Shown here one piece after another: positions 1-12,900 of a DNA stretch of 64,000 nt. This DNA is from an uncultured Clostridia bacterium (GTDB taxonomy: Bacteria > Bacillota > Clostridia > Christensenellales > UBA1242). The notes below the pieces were generated by a model, which did no database searches, was not told the origin of the DNA, and saw only the letters and a list, made by a program, of their open reading frames with translations. The stretch is from contig CALWKD010000020.1 of assembly GCA_944381175.1 (NCBI GenBank), positions 44,390 to 108,389 of the forward strand. The letters are read 5' to 3'. Position 1 is the stretch's first letter, and each line of letters starts with the position of its first letter. The translations under genes and the position numbers were made by a program.

Positions 1-729
1 GAGGTGTTTGAACTCAATTGGATTTTGAGTAATGTCACTCCAAAAGGGCTTATGAACAGGGCTCACGCCTACAAAGCGATTGTGGAAAGAAATGAGGCTG
101 AGAAGCAAGAAAAAGATTTCGGCGTGAATATGGGTTTGTATAACTATCCAATTTTAATGGCGGCGGACATTTTGTTGTTTGAAACAAATCTTGTGCCTGT
201 TGGACTTGACCAAAAACAACATATTGAAATTGCCAGAGATATCGCAAATAGTTTCAATAAAAAATATGGTGAGACTTTTGTTATGCCTGACGGACTGATT
301 GAAGAAGAAGTTTGCACATTGGTTGGGCTTGACGGGAGAAAAATGAGCAAAAGTTATGGAAACACAATTCAATTATTTACCTCAGAGAATGTTTTGAAGA
401 AAAGTATAAACCGAATTGTCACAGACAGCAGACTTCCAGGAGAACCTAAAGATGCAGATTGCACAGTGAACAAACTTTACAAATTGTTTGTTTCGGCGGA
501 AGAGGCGAAGATTTTTGAAAAGAAATTGTTGGACGGGCTCTCTTGGGGAGAGGCTAAAAAGGAACTTTTTGAGGTTGCAAACAGATATATTTCGCCAATG
601 AGAGAGAAATTTGAGTATTTCCAAGCACATAAAAATGAGGTTGATGAGTTGTTGAGGCTTGGTGCGAAGAAGGCGAGAGTGGTTGCGAGAGAGGTTTTGG
701 ACAGGGTTAGAAAAGCAATTGGAGTATAG
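1..729 (+). CDS. trpS: Tryptophanyl-tRNA synthetase, C-terminal part (5' end outside window)
   Basis: Class I aminoacyl-tRNA synthetase that charges tRNA-Trp in the cytoplasm. The reading frame is open from base 1, so the gene starts upstream; roughly the first 90 residues, with the HIGH motif and start of the Rossmann fold, are missing. What remains has family hallmarks: the segment ending NYPILMAADILLF, GLDQKQHIEIARDIA for adenylate and tryptophan binding, and the KMSKS loop at bases 340-354. The C-terminal helical anticodon-binding part follows and the stop is TAG. A strong terminator lies directly after it, so trpS ends its transcription unit. The identification rests on these motifs and on co-linearity with bacterial TrpRS of about 330 residues. 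Confidence 0.95.
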   Translation, partial: EVFELNWILSNVTPKGLMNRAHAYKAIVERNEAEKQEKDFGVNMGLYNYPILMAADILLFETNLVPVGLDQKQHIEIARDIANSFNKKYGETFVMPDGLIEEEVCTLVGLDGRKMSKSYGNTIQLFTSENVLKKSINRIVTDSRLPGEPKDADCTVNKLYKLFVSAEEAKIFEKKLLDGLSWGEAKKELFEVANRYISPMREKFEYFQAHKNEVDELLRLGAKKARVVAREVLDRVRKAIGV

Positions 730-730
730 A

Positions 731-760
731 AAAAGTGCGATTTTTGCACTTTTTTATTTT
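731..760 (+). terminator. Rho-independent terminator of trpS
   Basis: AAAAGTGC (731-738) pairs with GCACTTTT (746-753), followed by a T-rich tail, starting 2 nt after the trpS stop codon. Confidence 0.85.
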
Positions 761-897
761 TAAAGAAAGAAAAAAGTGTTGATTTTTGATGTTTTTTGAT
801 AAAAAGAGATTTTTCAAGGTTGAAATTTTCAGTCGCTAAATGCGGTTAAAAGTCCGATTTATATATATATTAAAATATATATATTTTTCTCAAAAAC

Positions 898-927
898 TTG
901 CTTATTCAACGACGTTTGTTGTAAAAT
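898..927 (+). promoter_or_regulatory. Sigma-A-like promoter for the giant surface gene
   Basis: TTGCTT (898-903), an 18-nt spacer and TAAAAT (922-927). An AT-rich stretch of alternating TA lies upstream (861-890) and could act as an UP-like element. The start codon is 44 nt downstream, with AAGGAGAGGG just before it. The rest of 761-897 shows no gene. Confidence 0.55.
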
Positions 928-970
928 GAAACTGAGGATGTCTAACTATATTTAGGCTAAGGAGAGGGTT

Positions 971-3900
971 ATGAAAAGAAAATCCATTTTTCTGTTTTTG
1001 TCGGTCTTTGTTTTGAGTCTGTGCACAACACTCGGACTTGTCAAACTTGGAGACGAGGAAGTTTATGCAGAAAGCACAACTGCAAGCGTTTGGGACGGCA
1101 CTTACAAATCTGAAACCTATGGAAGTGATTATTACACTGAGGGGACAGAGGTGCACATCTTGACGGCGGACGGCTTCAGTTATTTCGCGAAAAGGGTGGC
1201 TGACGGCGTCACTTATCTAAATCAGACAATCATTCTTGAGAGTGACATTGATTTGGCGTCGCACGAATGGACACCAATTGGCACTGCCAGCAACTCTTTC
1301 AGAGGCACTTTCGACGGAAATGGACACACTATTTACAATTTGAAGATAACCAACTCAAGCACAGATGTTGGACTTTTTGGATACACAACTGGGGTTGTCA
1401 ACAATTTGGTTTTGGAGGACATTGACATAAATGTCTCGGGTGCGACTTCTGTTGGAGGACTTATCGGAAATGCAAATTACCAATCTAAAACTCTCTCAAA
1501 CATTTCTGTTTCAGGAAATATCGTTGCGACAAATGTCAGGTATGTCGGCGGTGTTGTCGGTTGCAGTCAAACGCAGTTAATCAGAAATGCTTCAACAATT
1601 CTCTCCAGAGTGGACATTGAGACTTCATCTATGCCGTCAAACTCAGCGGTGGGCGGAATTTTTGGAAGTTTTTCAGCTGGTGTTGGCACTTTGGAGCAGT
1701 TGGCATTTGAGGGCTCTATAAACAGTGGTGCAAGTTATATCGGCGGTCTTTTTGGAGAACTTGGGTCATTCTCGACCTTGAGAAATTCTTATGTAAAGGC
1801 AGATATGCATAGGACATATGACATCAATTTGATCACAACATATTTGGGCGGAATTGTTGGAAATATAAACAATACACTTGATGTTAATGCTGAGCTTTAC
1901 AATTTATACGCTGATATCTATCCTTTCATTTTCATACCAATTGAGGGTGAGGAAGGAGCCTATTATATGGATAATAATGATCCAGAAAATCTGTACCAAT
2001 CTGGTTTATTTGGAAATATTAGGAACAATTCACAAGCTTCGTTTACTATAAAAAACAACTTGGTACTTGTTGAAAAGGTTAACACTAAAGATAGTTCCTA
2101 CACTTTCAATAACTTCTTTTACAACCCAAATGGAGCATCTGTCACCGCGTCGAACAACTGGATTTCTGCGGACTCTCTTGATGAGATTTCGGATGATTCA
2201 ATTCTTTCTTTGGAAGACTTTTATTTACAGCAGAGTTTTTATGCAAATGAAAATTACTTTGATCAAAGTGACAAATATAAATGGGATTTTGAAGACGTTT
2301 GGTATGTAGACAAGACAATGGGTTGGCATCCAAAACTTATTTCATTGAAAAATATCGGAAATCCAAATAATGATACGGATTATTCATATGAGGACCGATT
2401 GCAAGGTGATGGCTCAGCTGGAGCTCCGTATTTAATAAGGACTGCAGCAGATCTTGGATATTTGTCTGTAAATTATTCTGAAGATTATCAAGACAAATGG
2501 TTTTCGCTGGAAAATGATATTAACTTGATTGGAAAAACCTGGCAGCCTATCGGAGCAAACCCAAGTGTTCCGTTTTCGGGTGTTTTCTTGGGAAATGGTC
2601 ACACGATCTCTGGAATAACCTGTTCACTTCAATACCAATATTCTTACCATGGACTTTTTGGTGTGACTGAAGATGCTCTTATTTGCGATCTTACCATTGA
2701 AGATATAAGATTTATCAATGAGGGCACTGGTGACACAAACAATACATCAGACAAAAATGGTTATATGGGGGCGTTTGTTGGATACGCAAAAGCGGGAACA
2801 TATCTCGACAATTGCGTCGATAACTCTGGAGTTGATGGCCTTTATTCAGTGGGGAAAGTTGATGGAAATACTCCTCGTGCTTTGACAATTATTTATGGCA
2901 AAAAGAATTACAACGGAACCAGTACGGCAGTCAACACACTGAAATTGGAGAATGTTTCCGATTATGGAATTGGATACGATGTTGAAATTGACTATGACGG
3001 TGGAGTGTTGTATTATGGAAAAACTTTTAATTTAACAGATATTGCAAACAACTACACAGATTACATAAGTCTTGAGCATAGGTACGGAAACAGAATGTTG
3101 TTCTTACAAAATCCATCGACTGGAAACTTTCTTGAGAACATTCGTCCAGTTAGTGCGTTTAATGACAAAAATAATATTTATGGAAGAGTTTGGTGGTGGG
3201 ATCAATTTTTGCTTGCAAACAGCCTCCCTCAATCTTCTGATTTAGCGGGATATGTCGATCTACTTCTTATCAAAAAAGGAAGCAGAGTGGTTTCTTATTC
3301 AAAAGTCTCTGATGGAACAGTTGTAACACACAATGAGTCGGCTAATTTTGATGAGGGAGAATTGGTCAGTCAAGATTATATAAGATTTCTGCCAGGATAT
3401 GGAGTTATAAACATTGATGCAACTTGGCTTGCGGGAATTAAAGCTAACTATGAAAAGATGCCAAACAAGACGGTTGAGGTCCATTACAACGAGTATGAAA
3501 AAACACACTTTGGAGCAGAATCTGACGCAGACTATCTTTCCAAGACCTTTGAAGTTGAATACGATTCAATTCTTTGGAACGATTATAATGAAATTTTTGA
3601 CAGATATCCAACCAAAGACGGAAGAGCGCTTTTGAGAGGTGAAGATTTTTATATTGAAGATTTCTATCTTGATGCTGAGTTTGAGGAAAGACTCGAAGGA
3701 GGAATAGACTCCAACGGCGAATTGGAAAATATGGAATTAGGAAAGTTGAGCAAGGGATCTTTCGTCAATAACACATTTTTCCCTGAGGACACAATAAACT
3801 TGTATGCAAAGTGGGTTGGAAGCGAAGATGCGATTTACCAACTTAAAATCAAATTCTCAACTGTGGAGGATATTGCACTTGGGAATTTGGACTTGTCGCA

Positions 3901-6900
3901 AGCCATTGAGAGTGTCAGCCTTTCAAGTTTTGATGGTGACAATCAAGTCCTTCTCAAATCACAACAGGAATTTACAGTGGAAAGTGACGGAACTGTCATT
4001 GTCGACTTCGACTACAACACTCTTTACAGCAACTTGGCGACGAATGGACTTCAACTTGTCATCAAACTTAAGACAGGTTATGAGTTTTCTCAGCCAGTTT
4101 CGCTTGTTGACTTTGCAAGCGGAGAAGGTGGTTCGTCCTATGACTATAGTTTTGGACATTTGACAATCAAAGGTGAAAGTCAAGACACAATCATCACATC
4201 TTCAAACACCTTTTCACAATCGGCTTTTGAAAGGGGAATAAGTTTCTTGAACCTTGTCGGCGACTATCAAATTGATGTGACGATTCAGAAACAATCTTTC
4301 AGCACCAAACTCAACATAGTGCCTGACGAAATTTATTTCTCACTTGCACCGAATGTTGGGAATGTCACAGAGGTTGCGGTTTATGAAAAGGGGATGACTT
4401 CTGACCCGAGCACGACGACTCCATCCACCACTTACAGCATAAACAATGCTGACGGAGAATATGTCGGACTTGATGTTTTAAACAATGTTCTCATTTACTC
4501 TGACGATATGGTGGGTGCAAATGCAACACTTGGCGAAGGACTTAGACTTGGAGAATCGGGATTTGTTTTATTTAGATACACGCTTTTGGACGGCTCAACT
4601 AGGTATTTCGGATATGTGAGAAGTGAGTCTTCCGAAACAGTGGAAGGAATTTTGACCAATTACACAATTTACACTTTGCAAGAGGTTGAATACACAAATG
4701 GCGAGTGGCAAATCGTGGACATTTTGGCATCTCTTACACTCAATGAGTCGGGAGAAGATTATCTTTCGGTGACATACCTCACAAATGCGGAATTTGTTTT
4801 CTTGACGACGGTGAGAGACCTTGAGTCTGAAAGTTTCTATTCAGATTACACTGTGTTTGGAGAGAATTGTCCAAATGCAACCACCGAAGTTCTCGCTCGT
4901 GCTGAGACGGGAAATACAGCCAAATTTATGCACATCTTCACGGTGACAGATATTTTGAGTGAGAGCGTGACAAATTCTTCTTCCCAGATTTGGAGAGACT
5001 CTAGGACAAACCCAGATGTTGTCGAAACAATAAACATTGTCACAAAATACACAAAAGTCACATTTGGCTTCAAACTTGTCGACCAAGAGGGGAACACTTT
5101 TGCAAACGCTCCAGCAGGAGGAATCAATGCATCTTCTTCAAGTTTCTCAATTTCGCAGAACGGTGAAGTCATTTCTGTTCCAATTCAGGTTACGGCTTCA
5201 AACTATTACAGAATGTTTGAGATTTTTGACAACCTCAATCGTGCAAGGACCTTGGTGTTTAAGGATCAAAGCGGAAGTTATGACGGCGAGTATAATATAT
5301 ATGTTGAGGTGGAGGCAATAAGCGTCGATGAAGATTCATTTGAGACTCCAGAAGATGCTCAGCAAGATGCGGATAATTATATCGCAAGTTTCAATGCAAA
5401 CAACACGCAATATTTGGGAGCAAGTTCGTTCACTTTCAACACTGGCGCAAGGGAAGATGGAAATGGTCGTTATGCTGGCGACAGTTACACATTTAACCTC
5501 ACCTATGGAAACAACAGTTATGACCTTCGACCAGGAAGATACACCATTTATGTGGTTTGCGAGCCAATAAATTATTCTTTGACATATCAGACAAAGTTTG
5601 TTGAGTATAAAGAAGACGGATACACAAAAGACCAATTCAAAGACGAGAGTGGAGAAAACGCTCCGACAATTTCAGCAACAAAAGTTATCTCAGATGAGGA
5701 ATCGACCACAATAAAGCAAGGGCAGTTTGAATTGTCCTATGACGATTCCATTTCAATGGACACTGCTCTTGGAGAAAACAAGGCATACTCTTTCTATGAT
5801 TGGTATGTTCAGGGTGAGAACTGGGAAGGTTTCTTGAGCAACATTGCCTCTTACGACAAAGACGACTTCTCTTTCACTTACAATGACATTTATGACCGCT
5901 TGTCAATAGGGGGAGTTTCAAACAGCATCACAACGACAAGAAGATCGTATGGAATGACGCTCACCGCGGTTTATGTCAGAAAGGAAGTTCATTTTACTCT
6001 TGACGAGCAAATCTCCATTGTCGGCGAAGATTTGAATGTTGACCCGACAAGTTATGGAATGGAAATCAATTTTGTTGATGTGAGGCAATATGATTACATA
6101 TATCAATATGGAAAATCTCCAGAGATTGAAGTGGCATTTGAAAAAACTGGAAATTCGGCTGACGCGTATTACTTTGTTGGATTTAACATAAACAATTCAA
6201 ATGGCGACACTGTTCAGACATACAAACTTGAAGACGGGCAAATTTTTGAGTCACAAGTTATTGACGAGTGGATACTTGACAAGCTGGAAAACGAAGACAC
6301 AATGGCGGTGACCACGACTTATTCAATCGTTCCAATTCTTGCAAGAAAACAAACAAACATCTATTTCCTCTCTGGCACTGGAGAAGGAATTGATGGGCAT
6401 TACACTGACGGCAGAGCGGGGAAGGTTTTTGATGTTGATGAAAATGAGACCACAGACACTCAAGTGCTTATTCAAAATGTCAATGTCAATGACAGACTGT
6501 ATCTAAACGGAGAAAACTCTGCTATGGTTGGCGGGCAGTTGGAGACGAATATCATTTTGGACGAGGTGTTTGCAAGCCGAACAGGCTATTCGCTTCCAGA
6601 CAACGGCTATTGGGTTTTGTCAAACGGCACAAACACTTGGAATGATATAAATGGTTCAACCTTATATATTACAAGCAACTATTTCCTTGGAACAAGCGAT
6701 GAAGAGATTTTGATTGATTTGTACGTTTACAGAACTTGGACTCCAAACAATTTTAATGTGATTTTCAACAGAAATGGCGGAACATTTACTGGCGAATTGG
6801 GCGGAAACGAGTCCATCACAATCACTGCAACATACGACTCACCAATTTCAAACATCCTCACCGCTGACGACATCACAGTCACTGGGCAACAACTCTTGGG

Positions 6901-9900
6901 TTGGACGATTGAACAGGACAATGAAGCGACTTTGATTTTTGACGAGAGTGGAGAGGCTCAAACTTATGTTGATGTGATTGACGAGGACGGCAATTATATC
7001 CGAGCAGACGACTTGAATGTTTATGCTCTTTGGGGCTCAAGACAATACACTGTCCGACTTGTCACAAATGGCGCAAACACAATTGCTGGAGAGACGGCGG
7101 AAGAATTTATTGATTTTGAAATTTATTATGGCGACACCTTTGCCGAAGTGTTTGAGGAATATGGGCTGACCGCTGGGGATAATGCTCCAACTCGTGAAGG
7201 GTTCAACTTTGTTGGAGTTTACGCAAGTGGCGTCTATGTGCAGACGATCACCTCTGACACCATTTTCAACACAGACATTCCAGGCTGTGCTCTGAACGAG
7301 GGAAGCGGAATTTCATTGACACTTTACATTGAGTGGGAGTTTGACGAGGATTACCTTGATTTGCAGTTGACAAATCCGACTCTTGAAAGACAATACTCTG
7401 GCTTGGATGAGGTTTTCACTCTTGGAGAATTTTTCGCAAACGGATACACGGCGAATGGATACATCGTCGAGGTGGAAGATGACCAAGTTTCCATCACTTT
7501 GGATGAAGATGTTCACGCACAGGTTAATGTCAGCCTCACCTCTGACAACTTGGCTGTTTTGGCTGACAGTTCTCTCAGAGTGAAGAATGTCGGAAGTTAC
7601 AGCGCAAATTTGGTTTTGACGGTGGAGGACTTGATTTCTGCAGGAACAATTCTTCACACGCAGTCGTTGACCTTGTATGTTGAAATAGGTCAAGCAAGTC
7701 TTGATGTTTCCATTGAAAGAGATAATGAGACGGTTTGGCTTTCAAATGTCAAACGCATAATGAAGAGTTTTGTGAGCGCTTCTGTTCAGGTCAGAATTGA
7801 GAGCGTGAGCAATTTCGACGCATTTGTGAACAATGTTATGAAATCTCTCGACAGCACAATTCCTGAACAGCCGTCAAATTCTGATGTGTATCAATTTGTT
7901 ATGTATAAGCATTATCAGATGATGACATCGCAAAATTACACATTGTATAAAGAAATGACATATGCTGACTTTGCAGAACTCAAGCAAACTTCACAACAAG
8001 AAATCGAAGATTTGGTTGATGTGCTCTACTTCTTTGAGTTTTATGATGATGATGCGGAAGAAACCATTGAAATAGATTATTACAACAGTGCGATTGTTAT
8101 GACCTCAGAATCGGTGTCAAATCCTAGGTCCGAGATTGCCATTGACAGAGTGGAGATTTTCAGTGAGTCATCATTGAATGTGGGAGCAAGTTATTATTTC
8201 GCTGCTTACCTAAAAAATGCTGGAAGTTCAGACTGTCTAAACAATTATGTCTTGAATTATAATGCAAACGGCGAGGCGTATGTTTACATCGGCGAGGTTT
8301 ATATCTTGCCAGAGTTGTTGGTGGTTGAGAATCAGTCTGAGACGAAGGCGATGTATCACAGTTCAAATGCAGACACCATTTCGCTTGAATGGCAGGGCGA
8401 TAGACAGTCGACCAATGATTATGGAATAAACACTTACTATCAGATTGGAGAAGACCTTTTCGCCTTTGCAAATCTTTACACCTCAAACACTGGAAAGGAA
8501 CTTGAGGATGTTGAATTTAGCTTTGTAAATGACGAAAACTATCTTTACTATTCTGATGTGTCCATAATCAGAAGAGTCTTGGAGAACGGCGAATATGTTT
8601 ATTATGATGTCACATACTATTTCAAACTGATTCTTGACGAAGATGACATCTTCACGATTTTGAATATTGACGGGGTTGCTCTTGTCGAAATTTCAGCAAG
8701 ATTCTTGACAATGAACGACGGAATGATTGATTTGACTGACCTTCCATCGTCCGTTTCGCAAGAGCTCTTGCGTATCACTCAAATTACCTATGATTTGGGC
8801 GACGGGCAAGGCGAGAGAAGACTTGTTGATTCTGAAAATGGGTATTTGCAAGAGGGGATGCTTGAAGTTGGTGGATATGTTATCGCCGAAATCGAGCAAA
8901 ACAACAGCAACACCATTTCCGCAACGCTTTCAAAATTTGTCCAAACGGTCACAATTGTGACGACAGAGAAAGATGCAAGTCAGTATATCAGTCTGTATAA
9001 GTGGACGAATGAAACGCTTTACAACATCGACGGAACAATGGAGTCAAACACAAGTTACACCATTGAAAAAGACGAGATTGAGACCACGGAAGGCGAGGTC
9101 ACAACTTACAATATGTCTGCAATTTACACTGATTTGGTCTATGTGAGTTACAATCTCAATTTCCCAAGCAATCACACAACCACTTCACTTGATTATTCTT
9201 GGCTTCAACTTGGGCAGTCCACGGTGGACGATTTATTCTTGCCAGCGGAAGACGGCTTCAAACTTGCGACATTGACCGCACAAAAGCCAGACGGAACAAC
9301 CGTTTCATACGAAGAATTGTTTGACAGCACAGACGGAATTTTCAGAGGGATTTCAAACACTGCACGACACACCAAGGTTGTGCTTGACGCAAAGTGGGAA
9401 ATTGATGACATTCAATACTCCCAACTTATGACAGAATACAAGACAAGTGTTCACGGGTTTGATTATCTTTCGGTAAACAGCATTGTGACGATTTTGAACT
9501 TGAACCCAGACCTATTCACTTACACTTACGAGTGGTTTAAGGGTGATGAATTGATTTCTATGGGAGCAACTTTCACTTTGGAAAGCAATGGTGTTGTTGA
9601 GGACAGCGGACAATATAGTCTTGTTGTGACAGCGACAGTCAAAAAAGAATTTTTGTCGACTGCATTTGTAAGCAGTGAGGGCGCAACAAAATCAATCGAA
9701 CTTTCATTCTCTTTGGAGTTTATCAAAAACAAATTGATGGGACTAACCTTTGAGGGAGAACAAGAATTTGATTATGATGCCACCGACCATATTGGCGACT
9801 GGTATATTGTGGCAGAGTATCTTGTTTACGACTCAGCATTAGGAGACTATGGGACAGTTGAAAATTACATCGTGGAGTACTTCACAGGTGCAACAAACCT

Positions 9901-12900
9901 CGATTTCTCAATCTCCTTCAAAGACGAAGAAGTTTCGCAAATGAGAAACGCGGGCACATACATCATCAGCGTTTCAGGTTTGGATTTGGTTTATTCAAAC
10001 GCAGCAGAGTTCGGCTCAGAGACTTTTGAGGTTACGATAAATCCATATCAAGTTGAACTCTCCGAAAACAACATTTCTTTCAGCAAATATTTCAACACAG
10101 ACGACCAATCGCTCACAAGAGAAATCTTCTTTGTTGAGACGGTTGGACTCACCTTTGAAAGAGAGGCGGGAGAGGATGTCGGAGAGTATGAAATTTATCT
10201 GAGTGCAGTTTCTGATTCAATAAAAGAAAACTACATTTTCAAGATGAATGATGTTGTTGTGTTTGAAAATGGGGCTCAGACCGAGAATGGTGCTTCGACA
10301 AGCGTTGGAACTTTTGAAATTCTGACAAGCGGAAATTTGAGAGTTTATTATGAAGAGACGGAAGAAAATCCTCAGACGATTGAGACAAGTTACAGTGCTG
10401 AGGGCTTCAGTATTGAACTTGACGGCTTTGTTCTGAAGATTTACAACGGCAGTTCGTTGTTTAAATCAATCGACCTAAAACTCTATGATGTGACTTTGGG
10501 CGAAGATGTCGAAGACGAAGAGATTTTGGCAATCATTACAGAGAATTTTTCAGATGTTGTCATAAATTTCTTTGACACCAGCGCACATCAGAGCGTGACA
10601 AACAGCGGGACTTATTCATATTCGTTTATAAATTTGGACGGAATTTCAAAATATTATTCTGATGTCGTTTTTGCACCAGGTTATCAGTTTATCATTGGAA
10701 ACAACGCAATTGATGTTTCGACGATGTCTTTTGACAAGGTCTATGACGGCGAAACTCAAGCATATTTCACAATTTCTGGAACAAAAATTGAGGACATTGA
10801 CAGTTTTTCAGGAATTTACATCTCAGCGACATATGCAAATGCTCACGTGGGACAGACCTCTGTTTCGTTGAGTTTGATGAACAAAGACTCGGGAGAAAGC
10901 ATTGCAAATTATCAACTTTCTTCGCAATTTACAACGGCAAACATAACAAAACTTTCTGCTCGATTGACAATTTCGATGGATAAGCAAACTTATGAATATG
11001 GCGAGATTTCCACAAACAATCTAAATTCTCACATCTCAACCACTTATCAAGTGGAAGATTTGGAAGGAAATGATGTTTCAGACTTGCTTGTGAATGGATA
11101 TTTCAACATCACATTCACATTGCCGACAGAGATTATGACAAATGCAAACGGATTTGTTTACAAAGGCGAGTATCAACTCCAAGCAAGTGGAAGTTTTGAC
11201 GATTTCAATATGACAATCGTCACTCCAAGTTTCACCATTGCAGAAAAGACAATTGAAAAGACGATTTCTGCTGGACAATTCAGCATTCTTTCAAGTGAGA
11301 ATGTTGCTTCGTCCTACACAGAGACCTATCTTCTCAATGAGACTGGTGACACAATCAATCTTTTATACTATGTTGTTGGGCTGACGGCGGGACAGCCTGC
11401 AAGCATCGGCTTCTATGATGTCGCACTCTCGGAAGACACATATGTAAGTGGAAGCGTTGTGTTTGTCATAAACACTGACAATGACGGCTTTGCGGTCAAG
11501 GCGGAAGAAAATCTTGTCTACATTGTGCTTGACACTTCAATTTTGACAACGCAATATAATGGTGCAGATTATGTTTTAAGTGTTAATGTCTCAAACAAAA
11601 CTCTCTCAGTCACAAATGGAACAGATATCAAGACGGGTGCAATAAGTTTTGTTTATGCCGACACTGACCTTGAAGTTGAGGACATAATTTTGGAGTCACT
11701 TGAAATTTATTATGGCTCTTCGACGAAAAATTTCGTAAATGTAGGGACATACAGATTAAATTTCTCTGCAACATCAGCAACACACTCAAATCTTATGTTC
11801 AAGGAAGAATATGATTTTGTAATCACGGAAAAAGAGATTGATGCGTCAAAGATTGAAATCAAACAGACTTACAATGGCGGAGACAATTTTGTTATCACCG
11901 ATTTTGAAGGGAAAGTGCCTTCGGACAATGTTTCACTTTTGGCAAAATACGCAAGCACGGATGTTGGGACAGAAATTGACGTGAATTTGTATCTCCAAGG
12001 TTCAAGTGCATCAAACTATGTTTTGATAAATGCTGAAAATCTCAAGGGAGAAATTGAAAAAGCAAACGCCTATGTCGAACTCTCACAAACATCTTTTGTG
12101 TATGGAAGTTTGACTCTGAATTTGGGCGTGCCATACACTGTGACCTCGGGTGGAGTTACGGTTTCTTCATCTCAGCACAATATAACTTTGAACATTGTTG
12201 GTGCCACCTATTCTGCGATTGGGTATTTGGAGAGCGGGACATATGATGTCACTTTGGATGGTTCTTCAACCTCAGCAAATTACAACCTGATTTTTGATGC
12301 GGACCAAACAATCACGGTGTCTGCTTACTCCATTTCGGTTGTTTTGGCGACAAGCGGACAATATTCATTTGTTTACGGTTCTGCAGAGAGCAAGTCCACA
12401 ACTTTCACTGGGACATATTTGACATCTTTGAACGAATACATTTCGTTGACCTTCACAAGAGAAGAGGGAATCGAAGTTGGATATTACAAAGTGATTTCTG
12501 CAGTTTCAAATTCAAAGAATTACACAGTTTCAAGCACTGTGGATGGAAGTGACGGAGCGTTCAGAATCACAAAAGCAAATGAAACGATTTACATCTTGAT
12601 GAGCAGTGATGCGGTTGTTTCTGGAGATACAAGACAGGTTGCGACCATTGTCTATGACGGAAACCTTTATGACAGAGTTTCTGTTGCAAAGAAGACGGGC
12701 GATGACATTTACCAACTCGTCTTTGAGAGCAGTGAAAATTCTTCTGCAACACAGTATTATGATTTGAATTATTACTCGTATGACATCGAGACAAACGAAT
12801 ACACACTTCTTTCTGACACTGTTATCGACGGATTGAAGGCGACTTTAATCTTTGCAAACGGCATTGGAGCGGGAAATGTTGGAGAATATTTGATTGCTGT

